Source: Candidatus Omnitrophota bacterium (lineage in GTDB: Bacteria > Ratteibacteria > UBA8468 > MWAK01). From it: 19,063 nucleotides of DNA. The stretch spans positions 1-19,063 of the forward strand of contig JAPLMK010000082.1 of assembly GCA_026387085.1 (NCBI GenBank). Reading direction: 5' to 3'. Below are positions 15,122-19,063 of the stretch, one piece after another. The notes under the pieces are model-generated. The model ran no database searches, was not told the DNA's origin, and saw nothing but the letters and a program-made list of their open reading frames with translations. Within the stretch, counting starts at the first letter, position 1, and each line of letters begins with the position of its first letter. Made by a program: the position numbers and the translations under genes.

Positions 15122-15153
15122 TGTCATCCCCGAATGTTTAAATCGGGGATCCA
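15122..15153 (+). repeat. Hairpin repeat (copy R3b)
   Basis: TGTCATCCCCGA, GTTTAAA-containing loop, TCGGGGATCCA. It is nearly identical to the outer part of copy R3a, with one stem pair changed from T-A to C-G on both sides, so the structure is kept. Confidence 0.8.
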
Positions 15154-15169
15154 GTACTTGAATCGTGTA

Positions 15170-15199
15170 GATTCCCGCTTACCATCCGCGGGAATGACA
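15170..15199 (-). repeat. Inverted hairpin repeat (copy R3c)
   Basis: ATTCCCGC (15171-15178) pairs with GCGGGAAT (15188-15195), and the unit ends in GACA. Orientation is opposite to R3a and R3b, so the cluster as a whole starts GTCATTCCC and ends GGGAATGAC, as in copy R1. It ends 10 bases before the ATG of the ABC ATPase gene and occupies the position where a ribosome site would be expected. Confidence 0.75.
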
Positions 15200-15209
15200 G
15201 AAAAATCAT

Positions 15210-15899
15210 ATGTCTGACCAAAACAAAAAAATACCGGCCATTCATTTGGAAGAGATCAGCCGGATTTACCAGATGGCGGCCGGTGAAGTAGCGGCTTTGG
15301 ATAAAATTAACCTGATGGTGGAGCAGGGTGAATACATGGCGGTGATGGGTCCTTCCGGTTCCGGTAAAACAACCTTGTTGAATTTGCTGGGTTGCCTGGA
15401 CCAGCCCACTGCCGGCCGGTATTACCTGGGAGGAGAAGATGTTTCGGCACTTCCTGATGACCAGCTTTCGGAAATTCGTAACCGCAAAATAGGTTTTATC
15501 TTCCAGTCCTACAACCTGATTCCGCAACTGACTGTTTTGGAGAATATTGAGGTGCCTCTTTTCTATCGTAATTCCCATGACCCGGAAGGATTTAAGCGCG
15601 CTATCCGTTTGGCGGAGATGGTTGGTCTGGGCAGCCGTTTGGACCACCGGCCGTCCCAACTTTCCGGCGGCCAGCAGCAAAGGGTGGCTATCGCCCGCAG
15701 TTTGGTCAATGACCCGCTTATTATCCTGGCGGATGAGCCGACCGGCAACCTTGATTCCATCACCGGGCAGGAGATACTTTCGGTTCTGCGTGAAATGCAT
15801 CGCCAGGGCAAGACGCTGGTAGTTATTACCCACGATGACAGTGTGGCGCAGCACTCTTCCCGGACAATTCATATTGTGGATGGGCACATAAAAGAGTAA
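15210..15899 (+). CDS. ABC transporter ATPase, MacB/LolD type
   Basis: The 229-residue ATPase subunit has Walker A GPSGSGKTT (from about residue 47), Q-loop IFQSYNLIPQLTVLENIEVP, signature LSGGQQQRVAIARSL (from about 151), Walker B IILADEPTGNLDS and H-loop VITHDDS. The QSYNLIPQLTVLENIEVPL pattern and short length place it in the MacB/LolD group of type VII (mechanotransmission) ABC systems. It should pair with the permease that starts five bases after its stop. In Escherichia coli MacB both parts are one polypeptide; here they are separate, as in many other bacteria. The start has no real Shine-Dalgarno sequence; hairpin R3c lies directly upstream. Confidence 0.93.
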   Translation: MSDQNKKIPAIHLEEISRIYQMAAGEVAALDKINLMVEQGEYMAVMGPSGSGKTTLLNLLGCLDQPTAGRYYLGGEDVSALPDDQLSEIRNRKIGFIFQSYNLIPQLTVLENIEVPLFYRNSHDPEGFKRAIRLAEMVGLGSRLDHRPSQLSGGQQQRVAIARSLVNDPLIILADEPTGNLDSITGQEILSVLREMHRQGKTLVVITHDDSVAQHSSRTIHIVDGHIKE

Positions 15900-15904
15900 A
15901 ACTC

Positions 15905-17182
15905 ATGATACTTCCCATATTTTTCCAGCGGAACCTAACTGTAGGTCTAAAAAGTCTTTGGCACCGGCGGCTCCGTTCCTTACTTACGGTCCTGGGTATT
16001 GTCTTTGGCGTTGCGTCCGTCATTGCCATGCTGGCTATCGGTGAAGGCGCCAGTTATGAGGCCCAGCAGCGTATTAAGCAGATGGGCAGTTTGAATATTA
16101 TCGTGCGCAGCGTTAAACCGCCGGCTAAGGCCAGTACGAGTTCCCAAAATATGGGAGCGATGGATAAATACGGGTTACTGAAGAGCGATTTTAGCCGGCT
16201 TCAGACCATCCCTTCGTTAAGTCAATCGGCCCAGTTGCGCCGGACAAGGGAAACAGTCTGGCAGGGAGAGTGGAATTTCCCCGCACAAGTGGTATCAACC
16301 AATCCCGGTTATTTTCAACTGGTCAGTTTATCCCTGGCATCCGGACGGCTCTTTAACGAAAACGACGATATTTATCGTTCCAATGTGGCGGTGCTGGGCG
16401 CCGGACTTGCCCAAAAACTTTTTCCGCTGGGCGGAGGCCTGAACGGGACCATCCGGATCAAAAGGAACTATTACCGGGTAATCGGAATTTTATCGGACCG
16501 GAGTATCTCCGGTGGCGGGGCTACGGTGGCAACGGAAAATGTCAATTATGAAATTTATATCCCGCTCTCAACCGGACTGAGTCAATTTGGCGAGTTCATC
16601 TTTAAGAACGAGGGGGGGAGCACCCAGCGGGAATGGGTGGAACTGCACGAAATAGTGCTGAAAGCCAGCCGGGAATCTGATATTCCGGCAACCGTCAGTT
16701 TAATTTCCGCCGAGATGAAGCGGAGCCACAAAGCAGCCGATTACGAAATTATGGTGCCCCTGGAACTCCTGAAGCAGGCCGAGCAGACCAAGCGTATCTT
16801 TAATATCGTGCTGGGTTCCATTGCGGCTATTTCGCTCTTGGTGGGCGGCATCGGCATTATGAATATTATGCTGGCCAGCGTCATGGAGCGGATTCGGGAG
16901 ATTGGCTTGCGCCGGGCTTTGGGCGCCCGCAAGCGGGATATTGTAATCCAGTTTTTGTCCGAAGCGGTAATTCTCTCCGCCATCGGCGGCGCCATCGGCG
17001 TTATCCTGGGGATTTTTGTCCCGGCGCTGGTTACGCGCGCTACCGGCATGAAGACCATTGTTACTGTCTGGTCGCCGGTTCTGGCCTTTGCTATTTCCGC
17101 GGCCATCGGAGTTATTTTTGGTTTCTACCCGGCCCGTTCCGCGGCTGAATTAGACCCGATAACCGCTTTGCGCAACGAATAG
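15905..17182 (+). CDS. ABC permease, MacB/FtsX type
   Basis: This 425-residue permease has the MacB arrangement. A first helix (about residues 20-42, LRSLLTVLGIVFGVASVIAM) is followed by a large periplasmic core domain (about 45-290) and three C-terminal helices (FtsX domain). The latter include LLVGGIGIMNIMLASVMERI, the REIGLRRALGARKRDI coupling segment and the closing FGFYPARSAAELDPITALR. These proteins do not pump across the inner membrane; they use ATP-driven motion to push periplasmic substrates through adaptor and channel. The neighbours at 11670, 13237 and 15210 supply the rest. Substrates in known cases include macrolides, heme-related compounds, toxins and lipopeptides; none can be assigned here. 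Probably the last gene of this operon. Confidence 0.93.
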   Translation: MILPIFFQRNLTVGLKSLWHRRLRSLLTVLGIVFGVASVIAMLAIGEGASYEAQQRIKQMGSLNIIVRSVKPPAKASTSSQNMGAMDKYGLLKSDFSRLQTIPSLSQSAQLRRTRETVWQGEWNFPAQVVSTNPGYFQLVSLSLASGRLFNENDDIYRSNVAVLGAGLAQKLFPLGGGLNGTIRIKRNYYRVIGILSDRSISGGGATVATENVNYEIYIPLSTGLSQFGEFIFKNEGGSTQREWVELHEIVLKASRESDIPATVSLISAEMKRSHKAADYEIMVPLELLKQAEQTKRIFNIVLGSIAAISLLVGGIGIMNIMLASVMERIREIGLRRALGARKRDIVIQFLSEAVILSAIGGAIGVILGIFVPALVTRATGMKTIVTVWSPVLAFAISAAIGVIFGFYPARSAAELDPITALRNE

Positions 17183-17237
17183 GAACCATCCGATAATCCG
17201 CTCAAAAACCTGCCTGTTGTTTTTCCGTGCTCAATTT

Positions 17238-17269
17238 TGTCATTTCCTTATCTGGTTAACGGGAATCCA
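17238..17269 (+). repeat. Degenerate hairpin repeat (copy R4)
   Basis: TGTCATTTCC, loop, then AACGGGAATCCA. The right arm and the following CACGCCTTA resemble copy R1 (CACACCTTA), but the left arm has lost pairing. It lies in the 165-base gap after the permease gene, upstream of a separate promoter. Confidence 0.6.
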
Positions 17270-17285
17270 CGCCTTAACTTTTCAT

Positions 17286-17315
17286 TAGACAAATATAAAT
17301 AGTTCAGGGTATACT
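17286..17315 (+). promoter_or_regulatory. Promoter for the membrane protein gene at 17348
   Basis: TAGACA (17286-17291) and TATACT (17310-17315), each five of six matches to the sigma70 consensus, are spaced by 18 bases. Transcription would start near 17322, and GGGAGG lies just before ATG 17348. The gene therefore looks like the start of a new transcription unit. Confidence 0.55.
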
Positions 17316-17347
17316 ATTAATTTTAGGGTAATTTGTAGGGAGGTTTT

Positions 17348-17947
17348 ATGAAAAGATGCGGAACGAAACCTTCTTTGCTTCGGAGGCGATACCTGATTAA
17401 TCGTCCCATGCAACTGGCTTATTCCGGATTTCTTATCATGGCGGTTGCCCTGGGTATGATAATTACCTGGTTGCTTACTTATTATACAATCTGGTCGCTG
17501 GTCTTAAACCGGATTCCTCAGAACGCTCAATTGCCAAGAATCCTGCTGGATATAAACCTGCGTTTATTTTGGATGCTGATTATCCCGGGGTTTATTTTTC
17601 TGATTCTGGTGGGTTGGGTCGGTATCTTTTTGTTGCACCGCATCGCCGGGCCTGCTTACCGTATTCACAATACGATAATTGATATGAACCAGGGTCTTTG
17701 GCCGGAAAGCATCCGGGTCAGAAGCCATGATTTTTTGAAAGACGTTGTGGAAGAGTTTAATTTGTTGCTTACGGTTGAGGAGGCCCGATACGCCCAGTTG
17801 GCGAACTCAATGAAGGAGGCGTCTGAACTTCTGGTCCAAACTGAAGGCAAGAGTGCTGAGGACAGCCAAAAATTAATTACGAGCCGGGAAGCTCTGAAAT
17901 CGGCGCTGGGTTTGATAGATAATATTCTTCCGAAATCAGAGGCGTAA
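17348..17947 (+). CDS. Two-helix membrane protein with HAMP-like segment
   Basis: The 199-residue product has a basic N-terminus (LLRRRYLINRP) and two transmembrane helices (about 22-53 and 72-97) with a short loop between. The juxtamembrane motif HRIAGPAYRI (97-106) resembles the HRIAGP segment of HAMP-like linkers in some signalling proteins. The remaining 90 residues are charged and helical (VVEEFN, EEARYAQLANSMKEASE), probably a cytosolic coiled coil. No kinase, cyclase or methyl-accepting output domain is present. It could be a partner or regulator for a membrane complex. I recognise the type from uncultured and deltaproteobacterial genomes, but no function is established. GGGAGG lies four bases before ATG 17348. 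Confidence 0.7.
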   Translation: MKRCGTKPSLLRRRYLINRPMQLAYSGFLIMAVALGMIITWLLTYYTIWSLVLNRIPQNAQLPRILLDINLRLFWMLIIPGFIFLILVGWVGIFLLHRIAGPAYRIHNTIIDMNQGLWPESIRVRSHDFLKDVVEEFNLLLTVEEARYAQLANSMKEASELLVQTEGKSAEDSQKLITSREALKSALGLIDNILPKSEA

Positions 17948-17980
17948 TTGAAACCCAGAACATAGTTTTAGTTTTTAGAG

Positions 17981-17989
17981 AAGGAGGTG
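17981..17989 (+). promoter_or_regulatory. Perfect Shine-Dalgarno sequence without an obvious gene
   Basis: AAGGAGGTG matches the 16S rRNA anti-Shine-Dalgarno tail perfectly, yet no ATG, GTG or TTG at normal spacing opens a frame of useful length. The nearby GTG at 17987 gives only five codons (17987-18004). It lies in the 150-base gap before the DUF485 gene, which otherwise shows nothing I can call. Confidence 0.3.
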
Positions 17990-18097
17990 AAGAAAATACG
18001 TTAAAACGTCCGGCTTTGTTTGACGGCAGCGCCACTTAAAAAAACTAAGGTTAATTTCAGCTGTTTTGTAACGTTTTTCACAAAAGGAGTCCAAACC

Positions 18098-18391
18098 ATG
18101 ATTCACCAACCAGCCCCATCAAGCGGTAAAGACGCTTCCGCGCCCTACAAGGCCCGGCTTGGCGTCCGGATGTTTATTCTCTATTCGCTTTTCTATGCGA
18201 GTTTCGTTGCCCTAAACCTCTATAACCCGTTGATTATGGAGCGAACCGTAATCTTTGGATTGAACCTCGCTACCGCATACGGTTTCGCCTTGATTATCGT
18301 GGCTCTGATAATGGCGCTGGTCTATAACGGAATGTGTCAAAAGCGGGAAGCGATTCTTGCTAAACAGGCAGCAAGTAAGGAGGAGAGATAG
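18098..18391 (+). CDS. DUF485 small membrane protein, partner of the symporter
   Basis: With ATG 18098 the product has 97 residues; AAAAGGAG eight bases upstream decides this start over an in-frame TTG at 18020. It has two transmembrane helices (about 24-45 and 55-80), a cytosolic basic tail (KREAILAKQAASKEER) and the NLATAYGFALIIVALIMALVYN pattern of DUF485 (YjcH-like) proteins. In many bacteria, yjcH-like genes lie directly before the acetate/monocarboxylate symporter gene actP, as here: the next ATG is one base after this stop. The function of DUF485 is not firmly known; a small accessory subunit of the symporter is the usual suggestion. Confidence 0.82.
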   Translation: MIHQPAPSSGKDASAPYKARLGVRMFILYSLFYASFVALNLYNPLIMERTVIFGLNLATAYGFALIIVALIMALVYNGMCQKREAILAKQAASKEER

Positions 18392-18392
18392 C

Positions 18393-19063
18393 ATGGTAAT
18401 TATCATTTTTCTTGCGTTCGTGCTCTTTGTGCTGGGCCTATCTTTCTACCTGGGCAGAAAAACCAAAACTTCCTCCGGATACTACGCCGCAGGCGGGCGT
18501 ATTCACTGGGGTGTAAATGGTATTGCATTCGCGGGCGATTATCTGTCCGCGGCTTCATTTCTGGGCATCTGCGGCATGATTGCCACGGTTGGTTATGACG
18601 GATTCTTGTATTCCATCGGGTACCTTGCCGGCTGGATAGTCGCGTTGTTTGTTGTTGCTGAGCCGATGAAGCGGCTGGGCAAGTACACATTTGCGGACGC
18701 AATTGATGCCAAGTTCAACTCCCGGGGCATAAAGCTCTCCATCGCCATCAGCACCCTGGTTGTCTCAATCTGTTACCTGATACCCCAGATGGTCGGGGCC
18801 GGTGTATTGGTAGAGCCGCTTCTGGGTATCGCCCAACATTGGGGCGTGATTATGGTAGGCGCTGTGGTTATAACCATTGTGGCTACGGCCGGTATGGCAT
18901 CAACCACCTACGTTCAGTTCCTGAAGGGTGGCCTGCTGATAATCTTTTCGACCGTTTTAGTGGTGGCGGTCTGCGTCCGCGGGTTTAACACCAGGCCCGA
19001 CCAGGGCGGCAGAGTAACGTTCTATGATTACAAGACGCTTGCGGTCCAGAAATCCGGCGAGAA
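18393..19063 (+). CDS. Sodium:solute symporter, ActP-like (5' part, cut by right edge)
   Basis: Open for 223 codons to the window end. The segments GDYLSAASFLGICGMIA (about 50-66), GYDGFLYSIGYLAGWIVALF and AEPMKRLGKYTFADAIDAKF are hallmarks of the ActP branch of the sodium:solute symporter family, which imports acetate and other short monocarboxylates with sodium. First helix about residues 2-20, followed by further helices in the visible part. AAGGAGGA at 18378-18385 lies eight bases upstream of ATG 18393, and the gap to the DUF485 stop is one base, so the two are translationally coupled. Full members have about 550 residues, so over half is missing. Substrate assignment within the branch is uncertain. 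Confidence 0.9.
   Translation, partial: MVIIIFLAFVLFVLGLSFYLGRKTKTSSGYYAAGGRIHWGVNGIAFAGDYLSAASFLGICGMIATVGYDGFLYSIGYLAGWIVALFVVAEPMKRLGKYTFADAIDAKFNSRGIKLSIAISTLVVSICYLIPQMVGAGVLVEPLLGIAQHWGVIMVGAVVITIVATAGMASTTYVQFLKGGLLIIFSTVLVVAVCVRGFNTRPDQGGRVTFYDYKTLAVQKSGE

Noticed and set aside
15057..15199. CRISPR array
   Set aside because: The repeated units are hairpins of changing length and orientation, without regular spacers or cas genes.
15138..15887. Long minus-strand open frame across the ABC ATPase gene
   Set aside because: It is antisense to a gene with all ABC motifs, shows no recognisable family, and its ends run into the repeats.
18020..18097. TTG start for the DUF485 protein
   Set aside because: The strong AAAAGGAG site eight bases before ATG 18098 decides the start, and the extra residues are not family-like.

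Overview
The window comes from a Gram-negative (diderm) bacterium. It carries two TolC-type outer-membrane channels, two lipoproteins with lipobox motifs, an RND pump and periplasmic adaptors, all of which need an outer membrane. Base composition looks close to 50% G+C with frequent CCGG. TTG and GTG starts occur, and palindromic repeats are scattered between genes. The lineage cannot be fixed from sequence alone; an uncultured relative of Desulfobacterota or Omnitrophota would fit, but that is a guess. Every gene in the window lies on the + strand. The only minus-strand signal is a strong promoter at the left edge that fires out of the window.

Layout. (1) Positions 1-120 are a divergent control region. 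A near-consensus minus-strand promoter overlapped by a Fur-box-like operator points left, and a weaker promoter points right to radC (121-801). (2) Positions 851-6629 hold a complete RND tripartite efflux system: lipoprotein adaptor, HAE1-type pump and TolC-type channel. Two different palindromic repeats interrupt it. (3) Positions 6616-9683 hold four tightly packed genes not usually found with efflux pumps: a B-box zinc-finger membrane protein, a GspE/PilB-type ATPase lacking its N-terminal domain, an ankyrin-repeat protein and an exported TPR protein. The TPR gene is frameshifted at its 3' end. (4) Positions 9680-11515 encode an MsbA-like ABC half-exporter whose TTG start overlaps the ancestral stop of the TPR gene. 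(5) Positions 11670-17182 encode a second tripartite system of MacAB-TolC type: lipoprotein TolC-like channel, MacA/HlyD-like adaptor, LolD/MacB-type ATPase and MacB-type permease. (6) Positions 17348-17947 encode a two-helix membrane protein with a HAMP-like tail behind its own promoter. (7) Positions 18098-19063 hold a DUF485 protein and the start of an ActP-like sodium:solute symporter, cut by the right edge.

How the genes may work together. Spacing from 851 to 11515 is short or overlapping almost throughout, so RND pump, ATPase, ankyrin, TPR and ABC genes are probably co-transcribed as an envelope/export operon. A family of GTCATTCCC/GGGAATCCA hairpins sits at 2012-2088, 11596-11627, 15057-15199 and 17238-17269. 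Each precedes a gene in the export regions or the gene just after them, and three of those genes lack a clear Shine-Dalgarno sequence.

Most individual genes belong to well-known families. The points most worth a second look are the mixed cassette at 6616-9683, the Fur-type promoter at the left edge, the probable 20-base deletion in the TPR gene, and the modular hairpin repeats, including a hairpin inserted into the loop of another.
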